This document shows positions 38,105-46,475 of a stretch of 64,000 bases of DNA, piece by piece (position 1 is the stretch's first letter; each line of letters opens with the position of its first letter). The notes below the pieces were generated by a model that was not told where the DNA came from, did not search any database, and worked only from the letters and a program-made list of their open reading frames with translations. Location: the NCBI RefSeq assembly GCF_025666195.1, contig NZ_CP102592.1:3782001-3846000 (forward strand). The letters run 5' to 3'. This DNA comes from Xanthomonas sp. CFBP 8443. GTDB taxonomy: Bacteria; Pseudomonadota; Gammaproteobacteria; Xanthomonadales; Xanthomonadaceae. Both the position numbers and the translations under genes were made by a program.

Positions 38105-38768
38105 GCCACCTTGATCCTTGGCAGGACGCCCAATTGGCGCAAACATACAGCACGCCGCGAACCCGCACAGTAGACATTTTGCAGCGCGCGCGATCGCGGC
38201 AACCCCTTGCCTGGCGGGGGTTTGCAGCGATCGCGAGGAGCCCTGGGACAGGCTTCTCATTCGACGTCTTCCCGGCCCGGCGCAATTTTGACGGTTTCGC
38301 GTATCACGCTTGTGTGAGAGTGCCGCCGATATTGGCGCGGCGGCGTCCCAGATGCTGTGTAACCCGGTATCCAGGCGGCGATGTCGGCGTTTTGTCGGAA
38401 CGGAGCGGCTTTACTGCAATCGGGCGGAGCGGCCGACTGCGGCGCAGAACGGATAGCGCGCGCGGGAATGCGAACGCGACGCATGTTTGCCGAAGCGCGA
38501 TGTGCCCTGCCGCCGCGCCGCCGCGCCGCCGCTGCTGCAGCGTTGATCGGAAGCACATGCCGGGACGTGGCAGCGGCCGCCGGCGACGTCGCAGCGCTCG
38601 GCAAGCCAATGCCATCGCAAGGTGTCGTGGCCCGCAAGCAGGCGGCGGCCGCGCGTCGTGCGACGCGACGCGCGGGCAGGCGTTCTCCGTAACTCGGCCG
38701 ATTGGCTGGAATTTGCCGACAAAAGCCGTATCGGCCAAACTCCGGGCATCCCTGTTCTGCGAATCTGA
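38105..38768. other. 664-bp region without a supported gene
   Basis: Frames here are short, Arg/Ala-rich and have no family-like sequence or start signals. The part next to 38104 is AT-richer and probably holds the MASE1-gene promoter. A TTTTGACGG stretch at about 38286-38300 could be a promoter element reading toward ybaL. No repeat, terminator or RNA gene was recognised. Confidence 0.5.
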
Positions 38769-40454
38769 ATGCATCACGACACCAGCCTCATCGACATCAT
38801 CGCGGTCGGGCTCGCCCTCGCCTTCGTCCTCGGCGCGCTCGCCCATCGCCTCAAGCTCTCGCCGCTGGTCGGCTATCTGGTGGCCGGCATCTGCGTCGGC
38901 CCGTTCACTCCCGGCTTCGTCGCTGACCAGGCGCTGGCCAACCAGCTGTCGGAACTGGGGGTGATGCTGCTGATGTTCGGCGTGGGCCTGCACTTCTCGC
39001 TCGAAGACCTGATGGAAGTGAAGTGGATCGCGATCCCCGGCGCGCTGGCGCAGATCGCGGTCGCCACCCTGCTCGGCTGGGGGCTGGCCTGGAGCATGGG
39101 CTGGCCGACGCTGCACGGGCTGGTGTTCGGCCTGGCGCTGTCGGTGGCCAGTACCGTGGTGCTGTTGCGCGCGATGGAAGAGCGGCGCCTGCTGGAAACC
39201 CAGCGCGGGCGCATCGCGGTCGGCTGGCTGATCGTCGAGGACCTGGTGATGGTGCTGGCGCTGGTGCTGCTGCCGGCGTTGGCCGACGCGCTCGGCGGCA
39301 AGGGCGCCGGTAGCGGTGCGATCCTCGGCGCACTGGGCATCACCCTGCTGAAGATGGCCGCGTTCGTGGTGGTGATGCTGGTGGTCGGCCGCCGCGCGAT
39401 CCCGTGGGTATTGGAGAAGGTCGCCGCGACCGGCTCGCGCGAGCTGTTCACGCTATCGGTGCTGGCCATCGCGCTGGGCGTGGCGTTCGGCTCGGCCACC
39501 CTGTTCGGGGTGTCGTTCGCGCTGGGCGCGTTCTTCGCCGGCATGCTGCTCAAGGAGTCCGAACTCAGCCACAAGGCGGCCAGCGATTCGCTGCCGCTGC
39601 GCGATGCGTTCGCGGTGCTGTTCTTCGTCTCGGTCGGCATGCTGTTCGACCCGCACATCCTGCTCGAGCATCCGTGGCAGGTGCTGGCCACGTTCCTGAC
39701 CATCACCGTGGGCAAGTCGCTGGCCGCGTTCGTGATCGTGCGCGCGTTCGGCCATCCCACCGGCATCGCCCTGACCATCTCCACCAGCCTGGCGCAGATC
39801 GGCGAGTTCTCCTTCATCCTGGCCGGGCTCGGGGTGAGCCTGGCGATCCTGCCCGAGACCGGCCGCGACCTGATCCTGGCCGGCGCGCTGCTGTCGATCA
39901 TCGCCAACCCGCTGCTGTTCACCTGGCTGGACCGCTGGCAGGCCAGGCAGGCGGTGGACGCGCCGGTGACGGTGGAAGCGGAACTGCCGCCGGGGCCGTC
40001 GCTGGACCTGGTCGACCACGCCATCGTGATCGGCTATGGCCGGGTCGGCAGCACCCTGGCCGCGGTGCTGCGCGAGCGCGGCGTGCCGGTGCTGGTTATC
40101 GACGACAACCGCGAACACGTGGAACGCGCGCATGCCGACGGCATCCCCGGCATCCGCGGCAGCGCCGCCGCCGACCGGGTGCTGGCCGAGGCGCATCCGG
40201 AGAAGGCCAAGATCGCGATCCTGGCGATCCCGCAACCGCTGGAGGCCGGCGAGGCGCTGGCCAAGCTGCGCGCGCTGAATCCGGGACTGACCCTGCTGGC
40301 GCGCGCGCACAGCGATGCCGAGGTCAAGCACCTGCTCGACCACGGCGCCGACGGCACGGTGATGGCCGAGCGCGAGCTGGCCTATTCGCTGGCCGAAATG
40401 GTGATGGCGACGCCGCCGTACCGCGCACTGCGCAAGCAGACCACGCCGGCCTAG
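38769..40454 (+). CDS. ybaL: YbaL/KefB-family cation:proton antiporter
   Basis: 561-residue CPA2-family antiporter. About 12 transmembrane helices span residues 1-390 (LSPLVGYLVAGICVGPFTPG; LGVMLLMFGVGLHFSLEDL). A C-terminal TrkA-N/RCK nucleotide-binding domain follows, with GYGRVGS near residue 421 and the acid end of the second strand in VLVIDDNREH. Length and architecture match YbaL (558 residues) better than KefB or KefC, and no KefF/KefG partner is present. Likely exports potassium or another cation in exchange for protons. Single-gene unit. Confidence 0.88.
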   Translation: MHHDTSLIDIIAVGLALAFVLGALAHRLKLSPLVGYLVAGICVGPFTPGFVADQALANQLSELGVMLLMFGVGLHFSLEDLMEVKWIAIPGALAQIAVATLLGWGLAWSMGWPTLHGLVFGLALSVASTVVLLRAMEERRLLETQRGRIAVGWLIVEDLVMVLALVLLPALADALGGKGAGSGAILGALGITLLKMAAFVVVMLVVGRRAIPWVLEKVAATGSRELFTLSVLAIALGVAFGSATLFGVSFALGAFFAGMLLKESELSHKAASDSLPLRDAFAVLFFVSVGMLFDPHILLEHPWQVLATFLTITVGKSLAAFVIVRAFGHPTGIALTISTSLAQIGEFSFILAGLGVSLAILPETGRDLILAGALLSIIANPLLFTWLDRWQARQAVDAPVTVEAELPPGPSLDLVDHAIVIGYGRVGSTLAAVLRERGVPVLVIDDNREHVERAHADGIPGIRGSAAADRVLAEAHPEKAKIAILAIPQPLEAGEALAKLRALNPGLTLLARAHSDAEVKHLLDHGADGTVMAERELAYSLAEMVMATPPYRALRKQTTPA

Positions 40455-40538
40455 GGTCGAACCGTTCCCGTTACGCGGCGGCTGTCGCGGGAGAGGCAGG
40501 GACCGGGATTCCGACGACGCCGCGCGGCGTCGCTGCGG

Positions 40539-41423
40539 TCATCCTGCGGCCTGCACCGGCACGCAGATGTCCGCGCGCAGGATGGACGCCGGCACTTCCT
40601 CCGGATCGTCCAGGTAATGGAAGTGCAGCGGCTGATCGCGCAGCAGATGGCCGCTGCCCGGCAGCCAGCCGGCGATCAACCGGTCCACCTCGGCGTCCAG
40701 CTCGTGGTAGGGGCCGACGTGGCGCAGCACCGCGTACAGGCCGCCGCCAAGCACGCGCCGCTGCAGCGGCGGCGGCGGATCGACCGCAGCGGCGAATCCC
40801 ATCGCGCAGTCGAATTCCAGTTCGCGCGGCGGCAGGTCGCGGTGGTCGCCCAGCGGAATGCCCACCAGCCGCTCCAGCCGCTCGGCGATGCCGGCGCGCA
40901 TCGCCCAGGCGAACAGCCGGCCGAAGCCGCGGTCGAGATCGTCGAAGGCGCCACGCTTGCGCAGCACCACCAGCTCGAACGGCGCCAGGGTCAGCACGCT
41001 GACCTGCAGCGGCGCCGCGGCGTCGACCGCCACCACCGGCTGCGCCAGTTCGCGCTGCTTGGCCTGCAGCCGTTCCGGCGCGGCGCGCAGTTCGCTCGGG
41101 GTGGCGTCCAGCGCCTGCCGGAACGCGCGCGCCAGCGCCTGCGAGGTCTCGTAGCCCACCGCCAACGCCACCTCGCTGACCGGCCGCGCAGTGCCGCCCA
41201 ACAGCTGCAGCGCGCACAGCAGGCGCAGCCGGGCGACGGTCCGGCCGACCGTCTCGCCGGTCAGCGCGCGGTAGATGCGATGGAAATGGAACGGCGACAG
41301 GTGCGCCACCGCCGCCAGCTCGGCCAGGTCCGGCAACGGAGCGTTGTCCTGTACCACCTGCTGCAGGTGCGCGATGACGCGCTCGATGGCGCGTGCGTAG
41401 GCGTGACGTACGGCGATGTTCAT
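40539..41423 (-). CDS. AraC-family regulator with GyrI-like ligand domain
   Basis: 294-residue regulator. The N-terminal AraC-type double helix-turn-helix (about 10-105) includes LSPFHFHRIYRALTGETV and VGYETSQALARAFR. A C-terminal GyrI-like (SOUL/Rob-type) effector domain follows (about 130-290), with VLRHVGPYHELDAEVDRL. This architecture is found in Rob, BmrR-like and other drug-sensing regulators. The ATG at 41423 opens MNIAVRHAYARAI; an upstream extension is not family-like. It lies 77 bp from the Fsr-like pump gene on the same strand and downstream of it. A regulatory link is possible but unproven. Confidence 0.8.
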   Translation of the reverse strand: MNIAVRHAYARAIERVIAHLQQVVQDNAPLPDLAELAAVAHLSPFHFHRIYRALTGETVGRTVARLRLLCALQLLGGTARPVSEVALAVGYETSQALARAFRQALDATPSELRAAPERLQAKQRELAQPVVAVDAAAPLQVSVLTLAPFELVVLRKRGAFDDLDRGFGRLFAWAMRAGIAERLERLVGIPLGDHRDLPPRELEFDCAMGFAAAVDPPPPLQRRVLGGGLYAVLRHVGPYHELDAEVDRLIAGWLPGSGHLLRDQPLHFHYLDDPEEVPASILRADICVPVQAAG

Positions 41424-41500
41424 GGTGGGCTCCGATGGACGAGGATCACAGCCTCCCATGGCGGCGGCCGCGTGGCGGTCCCGATCTTGCGCGATCGCGG

Positions 41501-42727
41501 TTACAACCTGTCAGGCGGCGGCACGCGCCGCGCCGGCAGCAGCGCCGCCACGATGCCCAGCAGCGGCAGATACGACATCGCCTGGTACACGAACACGATG
41601 CCCTCGCGGTCGGCGAGCAGGCCGAGCACCGCCGCGCCCAGCCCGCCCATGCCGAAGGCGAAGCCGAAGAACAGCCCGGAGATAGTGCCGATGCGGCCGG
41701 GCATCATTTCCTGCGCGTACACCAGGATCGCCGAGAACGCCGAGGACAGCACGAAGCCGATCAACACGGTCAGCGCGGTCGCCGCATGCAGACCGACGTA
41801 CGGCAGCGCCAGCGCGAACGGCGCCACGCCCAGGATCGACACCCAGATCACCGGCTTGCGCCCGATCCGGTCGCCGACCGGACCGCCGATCAGCGTGCCC
41901 AGCGCCGAGGCCAGCAGGAACGCGAACAGGTGCAGCTGCGCGCTCTGCACCGACACCCCGAAACGCTGGATCAGGTAGAACGTGTAGTAGCTGCTCAGCC
42001 CGGCGATGTAGAAATACTTGGAGAAGATCAGCAGCAGCAGGATCGCCACGATCCGCACCACGGTCTTGCGCGGCAACGCCGGCGCCGCCACCGCCGGCCG
42101 CGGCGCGGCGCGCACCGCCTGCAGGTGCAACGCGTACCAGCGGCCGACGTAGGACAGCAAGGCGATGCCGAGCAGCGCCGCGGCGCCGAACCAGGCCACT
42201 GCGTGGCGGCCGTTGGGCACGATCACCGCCGCGGCGATCAGCGGCCCCAGCGCGGTGCCGGTGTTGCCGCCAACCTGGAACACCGACTGCGCCAGCCCGT
42301 GGCGCCCGCCCGAGGCCAGCCGCGCGATGCGCGAGGATTCCGGATGGAAGATCGCCGAGCCGATGCCGACCAGCGCCGCGGCCAGCAGCACCATCGCAAA
42401 GCTCGGCGCATACGCCAGCAGCAACAGGCCGCACAGGGTGGAGGTCATGCCCAGCGGCAGCGAGTACGGCGCCGGGCGGCGGTCGGTACGCAGCCCGATC
42501 AGCGGCTGGAACAGCGAGGCGGTGAGCTGGTAGGTCAACGTGATCAGCCCGACCTGGGCGAAACTGAGCTCGAACTGGCCCTTGAGCACCGGATACAGCG
42601 CCAGGATCAGCGATTGCATCATGTCGTTGATCAGGTGCGAGGAGGTGATCGCGGCCAGCACGCCGGCCACGATCGGGCGGGGCGCGACGGCGGGAACGGT
42701 GGCGGCGGCAGGACGCGGGCTCGACAT
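41501..42727 (-). CDS. fsr: MFS efflux pump, fosmidomycin-resistance (Fsr) type
   Basis: 408-residue major facilitator protein with 12 predicted helices. It closely resembles Escherichia coli Fsr in length (406) and in motifs: SSHLINDMMQSLILALYPVL at the first helix, GSAIFHPESSRIA in the loop region, and SKYFYIAGLSSYYTFYL. The divergent AraC-type gene at 42760 starts 32 bp away and is the likely regulator. Actual substrate range is unknown; Fsr family members export fosmidomycin and other small compounds. Confidence 0.85.
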   Translation of the reverse strand: MSSPRPAAATVPAVAPRPIVAGVLAAITSSHLINDMMQSLILALYPVLKGQFELSFAQVGLITLTYQLTASLFQPLIGLRTDRRPAPYSLPLGMTSTLCGLLLLAYAPSFAMVLLAAALVGIGSAIFHPESSRIARLASGGRHGLAQSVFQVGGNTGTALGPLIAAAVIVPNGRHAVAWFGAAALLGIALLSYVGRWYALHLQAVRAAPRPAVAAPALPRKTVVRIVAILLLLIFSKYFYIAGLSSYYTFYLIQRFGVSVQSAQLHLFAFLLASALGTLIGGPVGDRIGRKPVIWVSILGVAPFALALPYVGLHAATALTVLIGFVLSSAFSAILVYAQEMMPGRIGTISGLFFGFAFGMGGLGAAVLGLLADREGIVFVYQAMSYLPLLGIVAALLPARRVPPPDRL

Positions 42728-42759
42728 GGCGGACCGGGCAATGAGGGGGGACGGCGCGC

Positions 42760-43596
42760 ATGGTAGGCTGCGTCGCCGCGACCTTCCTGCGCAACATGCC
42801 CATCACTCGTCGAGAAAAGGACAGCTTCCGCGCCGCGACGCCGCGGGCGTGGAGCGTGGACGACGCGCCGGCCGACGTGGTGTGCAAGGCGTCCGACTAT
42901 CCCAGCGACACCGTCATCGCCCCGCACCGGCATGCACGCCACCAGTTGGTCTACGCGCTGTACGGGTTGATGGTGGTGCGCTCCGGCCAGGGCCATTGGG
43001 TGGTGCCGAGCACCCGCGCGCTGTGGATGCCGGCCGGCACCGTGCACAGCGTGCGCTGCGTCGGCACGCTGGGGATGCGCAGCCTGTACATCCGCCCGGG
43101 CGCGATCGCCGGCATGCCTGCGCAGCCCACGGTGATGGCGGTGGAGCCGCTGCTGGAAGCACTGATCCGCAGCGCCGCCAGCGTGCCCTGGGACCACGCC
43201 GCCGAATCGCGCGACGGGCGCCTGATGCGGCTGATCCTGGACGAGCTGCATGCCCTGCCCGCGCTGCCGCTGCACCTGCCGCAACCGCACGATGCGCGCC
43301 TGCTGCGTATCGCCGCCGCGCTCGATGCCGACCCGGCCGACGCCACCACCCTGCACGCCTGGGCCGTGCGGCTGGGCGTGGACGTCAAGACCATCCAGCG
43401 CCTGTGCCGGCGCGAGTTGCAGATGAGCTTCGGCCAATGGCGGCAGCAGCAGCGCCTGCTGCGCGGACTGGAACGGCTGGCTGCCGGCGACCGCGTCATC
43501 GACGTGGCGGTCGAACTCGGCTACGACAGCCCCAGCGCGTTCACCGCGATGTTCAAGCGCCAGTTCGGCCAGCCGCCGAGCCAGTTCTTCCGCTAG
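42760..43596 (+). CDS. AraC-family regulator of the divergent pump (NimR-like)
   Basis: 278-residue regulator if started at 42760. A second ATG at 42796 gives 266 residues and a more typical N-terminus (MPITRREKDSFRA). It has an N-terminal cupin ligand domain (HRHARHQLVYALYGLMVV, WMPAGTVHSV) and a C-terminal AraC helix-turn-helix pair. The latter has TLHAWAVRLGVDVKTIQRL, RVIDVAVELGYDSPSAFTAM and the ending FKRQFGQPPSQFFR. Domain order matches NimR/YeaM, which controls a divergent MFS pump. Here it is divergent from the Fsr-like gene and converges on the HxlR gene with 9 bp between. Confidence 0.82.
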   Translation: MVGCVAATFLRNMPITRREKDSFRAATPRAWSVDDAPADVVCKASDYPSDTVIAPHRHARHQLVYALYGLMVVRSGQGHWVVPSTRALWMPAGTVHSVRCVGTLGMRSLYIRPGAIAGMPAQPTVMAVEPLLEALIRSAASVPWDHAAESRDGRLMRLILDELHALPALPLHLPQPHDARLLRIAAALDADPADATTLHAWAVRLGVDVKTIQRLCRRELQMSFGQWRQQQRLLRGLERLAAGDRVIDVAVELGYDSPSAFTAMFKRQFGQPPSQFFR

Positions 43597-43605
43597 TCGT
43601 GTCCT

Positions 43606-43980
43606 TCAGCGTGGCAGGCTCGGATCCGGCGACGCGGGCATGCGGCGTCCGCTGATGCGCTCGACCGTGCGCATGTGTTCGGTGCCCCATTCGCACAGCC
43701 CGCCCAGCGCGGTCGCCAGGGACTGCCCGAAAGGCGTCAGCGAATATTCGACCTTGGGCGGGATTTCCTGGAAGTCGATGCGCGCAACGATCTCGTCGCG
43801 CTCCAGCTCCTTGAGTTGCTGGATCAGCACCTTGTCGGTCACCCCGCCGATCGCACGCCGCAATTCGCCGTAGCGGTGGGCACGCTTGGCCAGATAGTAG
43901 AGAACCAGGGGTTTCCACTTGCCACCAACCACGGCCAGGGCGGCCGCGAGCCCGCAACTGAAGGTGCTGTTGTTCGCCAT
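43606..43980 (-). CDS. HxlR-family transcriptional regulator
   Basis: 124-residue winged helix-turn-helix regulator of the HxlR/MarR-like type. It has the family start CGLAAALAVVGGKWKPLVLY, the recognition region ELRRAIGGVTDKVLIQQLKEL, and the wing VEYSLTPFGQSL. The single N-terminal Cys (Cys9) is in the position used for redox sensing in HxlR proteins such as YodB and HypR. It is divergent from a short-chain dehydrogenase gene, a recurrent HxlR partner. It probably represses that gene and itself in response to electrophiles or oxidants. Confidence 0.88.
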   Translation of the reverse strand: MANNSTFSCGLAAALAVVGGKWKPLVLYYLAKRAHRYGELRRAIGGVTDKVLIQQLKELERDEIVARIDFQEIPPKVEYSLTPFGQSLATALGGLCEWGTEHMRTVERISGRRMPASPDPSLPR

Positions 43981-43998
43981 GGTATCGGTCGCTCCAAG

Positions 43999-44020
43999 GT
44001 ACTTACCTAATGGTGCATAC
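43999..44020. promoter_or_regulatory. Candidate HxlR operator between the HxlR and SDR genes
   Basis: A 9-4-9 imperfect inverted repeat, GTACTTACC-TAAT-GGTGCATAC, has outer triplets GTA/TAC and inner ACC/GGT conserved. It lies in the 97-bp divergent gap, 19 bp from the regulator ATG and 58 bp from the SDR ATG, in an AT-rich stretch. This matches the GTA...TAC type of HxlR binding site. Confidence 0.5.
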
Positions 44021-44077
44021 TATTCAAAATAATAGCCGAGATCTACAGTTGCGCCTCGACTTTCTCGGAGTGCAGAC

Positions 44078-44827
44078 ATGAGCAGGCTCAGCGGCAAGAT
44101 TGCAGTGGTGACCGGCGGCAACAGCGGGATCGGCCTGGCAAGCGCCATCCGCTTTGCGGCCGAAGGCGCCCAGGTGGTGATCGTGGGGCGCCGGCAGGAA
44201 GAACTGGACAAGGCGCTGCGCCTGATCGGCCATGACGCCGTCGCGATCCAGGGCGACATTTCAAGGCTGGACGATCTGGACCGCGTGTTCGCTCAGGTCG
44301 AAGCCGCCAAGGGCCGGATCGACGTGCTGTTCGCCAATGCGGGGCTGGGAGAGTTCCAGCCGCTCGGAGCGATCACGGAAGAATCGTTCGACCGCACCTT
44401 CGGCATCAACGTCAAAGGCACGCTGTTCACCGTGCAAAAGGCGCTGCCGCTGATGCGCGCCGGCGGCTCGGTGATCCTGACCGGCTCGACGACCGGCACG
44501 ATGGGCACCCCGGCCTTCAGCGTGTACAGCGCCACCAAGGCCGCGCTGCGCAATTTCGCCAGGAGTTGGGCGTTGGACCTGAAAGGCACCGGCATCCGCG
44601 TCAACGTCCTGTCGCCCGGGCCGATCGCGACACCGGGCCTGGATCTGGCGCTTTCCGGCACCGGCCAGCAAGAGGCGATCGTCGACGGCATGACGGCGCA
44701 GATCCCGCTGGAGCGCATCGGCCGTGCGGAAGAAGTGGCGGCGACGGCGCTGTTCCTGGCGTCGGACGAAAGCAGCTTCATGACCGGTAGCGAAGTGTTC
44801 GTGGATGGCGGGTTCGCCCAGGTCTGA
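44078..44827 (+). CDS. Short-chain dehydrogenase/reductase
   Basis: 249-residue classical SDR. The nucleotide-binding motif TGGNSGIG (12-19) is followed by the NAG motif in FANAGLGEF. The catalytic serine is in ILTGSTTG, the YSATK catalytic pair is at about 150-154, and the post-strand motif is LSPGPIATPG. An Arg after strand 2 (VGRRQEEL) favours NADPH. Substrate unknown; the family acts on alcohols, ketones and quinone-like compounds. The divergent HxlR gene suggests electrophile-responsive expression. Confidence 0.85.
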   Translation: MSRLSGKIAVVTGGNSGIGLASAIRFAAEGAQVVIVGRRQEELDKALRLIGHDAVAIQGDISRLDDLDRVFAQVEAAKGRIDVLFANAGLGEFQPLGAITEESFDRTFGINVKGTLFTVQKALPLMRAGGSVILTGSTTGTMGTPAFSVYSATKAALRNFARSWALDLKGTGIRVNVLSPGPIATPGLDLALSGTGQQEAIVDGMTAQIPLERIGRAEEVAATALFLASDESSFMTGSEVFVDGGFAQV

Positions 44828-44920
44828 GTCTGGCGCGCGTTTGCGGGCGGCGGCGGCCGATGGCGGCGGCCGTCGCGCGGGCAACGACGGCTGGCCCGCT
44901 GGCGACCGCTTCGCCGACGC

Positions 44921-44989
44921 ATGGCCGAACCCGGCTGCGACGGCCTCAAGCGCCAACTCGGCCAGCCGCCGAGCTGGTTCTATGGGTAG
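44921..44989 (+). pseudogene. Remnant of an AraC-family gene 3' end
   Basis: The open frame ends LKRQLGQPPSWFYG-stop. That closely mirrors the last residues of the AraC protein at 42760 (FKRQFGQPPSQFFR) and of AraC proteins in general. The upstream part of the frame is not AraC-like, so only the final 15 or so codons survive. Suggests a former second regulator between the SDR gene and metY. Confidence 0.35.
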
Positions 44990-45016
44990 CGTTTCCGGCC
45001 TCTACCAGCGCCGGAC

Positions 45017-46303
45017 TCAGGCCTGCGCCAGCGCCTGCCGCAAATCGGCGAGCAGGTCGTCGATGTGCTCGATGCCGACCGACAGCCGCACCGTGTCCTC
45101 GCTGACGCCGCTGCGTTCCAGTTCCTGCGGCGACAGCTGGCGATGCGTGGTCGAGGCCGGATGCGTGGCGAGCGACTTCGCATCGCCGATGTTCACCAGG
45201 CGGGTGAACAACTGCAGCGCATCGAGGAAGCGCGCGCCGGCGGCGCGGCCGCCGCGCAGGCCGAAGGTGAGCACGCCCGAGCCGTGTCCGCGCAGATATT
45301 TCTGCGCCAGCGCATGCTCCGGATGCCCGGGCAAGCCGACGTAGTTCACCCACTCCACCTTGGCCTCGCTCTGCAGGTGCCGAGCCACCGCCAAGGTGTT
45401 CTGGTTGATCCGGTCCATCCGCAGCGGCAGCGTCTCGATGCCCTGCAGGATCTGGAACGCGTTGAACGGCGACAGCGCCGCGCCGGTATTGCGCAACGGC
45501 ACCACCCGCGCGCGGCCGATGTAGGCGGCCTCGCCCAGCGCCTCGGTATAGACCACGCCGTGGTAGCTGACGTCCGGCTCGTTGAGGCGACGGAAGCGCT
45601 GCGCATGTGCCGCCCACGGGAACTTGCCCGAGTCCACGATCGCCCCGCCCAGGCTGGTGCCGTGCCCGCCCAGGTACTTGGTCAGCGAGTGCACCACGAT
45701 GTCGGCGCCGAACTCGATCGGCCGCAGCAGGTACGGCGTGGGCACCGTGTTGTCGACGATCAGCGGCACGCCGTGCGCGTGCGCGACCTTGGCGACCGCC
45801 TCCAGATCGGTGACGTTGCCGCGCGGGTTGCCGATCGACTCGACGAAGATCGCCTTGGTGCGTTCGTCGATCAACCCGGCGAACGCGTCGGGTTCGCGGT
45901 AGTCGGCGAAGCGGGTTTCGATGCCCGACAGCGGCAGCGTGTGCGCGAACAGGTTGTAGGTGCCGCCGTACAGCGCGCTGGAGGAGACGATGTTGTCGCC
46001 GGCCTCGGCGATGGTCTGGATCGCATAGGTCACCGCCGCCTGCCCGGACGCCACCGCCAGCGCGCCGATGCCGCCTTCCAGCGCGGCGATGCGTTGCTCC
46101 AGCACGTCGGTGGTGGGATTCATGATGCGGCTGTAGATGTTGCCCTGCACCTTCAGGTCGAACAGGTCGGCGCCGTGCTGGGTATCGTCGAAGGCATAGG
46201 CCACGGTCTGGTAGATCGGCACCGCCACCGCGCGCGTGGTCGGATCGGGACGGTAGCCGCCGTGCACGGCGATGGTTTCCAGCTTCCAGTTCGGGTCGGA
46301 CAT
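45017..46303 (-). CDS. metY: O-acetylhomoserine aminocarboxypropyltransferase (sulfhydrylase)
   Basis: 428-residue PLP enzyme of the Cys/Met metabolism family, with the length and motifs of MetY. The start reads WKLETIAVHGGYRPDPTTRA, substrate-binding AVPIYQTVAYAFDDTQHGA follows, and the PLP lysine is in VVHSLTKYLGGHG. The late region ends LGEAAYIGRARVVPL and beyond. It makes homocysteine from O-acetylhomoserine and sulfide. A cystathionine gamma-synthase-like alternative is less likely because of the MetY-specific extra length (about 40 residues more). No met genes adjoin it here. Confidence 0.88.
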   Translation of the reverse strand: MSDPNWKLETIAVHGGYRPDPTTRAVAVPIYQTVAYAFDDTQHGADLFDLKVQGNIYSRIMNPTTDVLEQRIAALEGGIGALAVASGQAAVTYAIQTIAEAGDNIVSSSALYGGTYNLFAHTLPLSGIETRFADYREPDAFAGLIDERTKAIFVESIGNPRGNVTDLEAVAKVAHAHGVPLIVDNTVPTPYLLRPIEFGADIVVHSLTKYLGGHGTSLGGAIVDSGKFPWAAHAQRFRRLNEPDVSYHGVVYTEALGEAAYIGRARVVPLRNTGAALSPFNAFQILQGIETLPLRMDRINQNTLAVARHLQSEAKVEWVNYVGLPGHPEHALAQKYLRGHGSGVLTFGLRGGRAAGARFLDALQLFTRLVNIGDAKSLATHPASTTHRQLSPQELERSGVSEDTVRLSVGIEHIDDLLADLRQALAQA

Positions 46304-46475
46304 GGGCGGGTCTCGGCAAGAGGAGCCGAGACGATAGCGCCATGCGCGGCGGCGAATGCAAAGCTGCGGTTATGAGCTCATGCCGCCGCCGTGGCGGCGA
46401 CGCTAGGAGCGCCGCCGCACGCCGACGGTGCCTCGGCCGTCGCCGAGCGCACCATGGGCCAGGATCGGCAACGCG

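Noticed and set aside
38381..38692. 103-residue plus-strand frame before ybaL
   Set aside because: Arg/Ala-rich translation with no start signal, no family features and a composition like the shadow frames.
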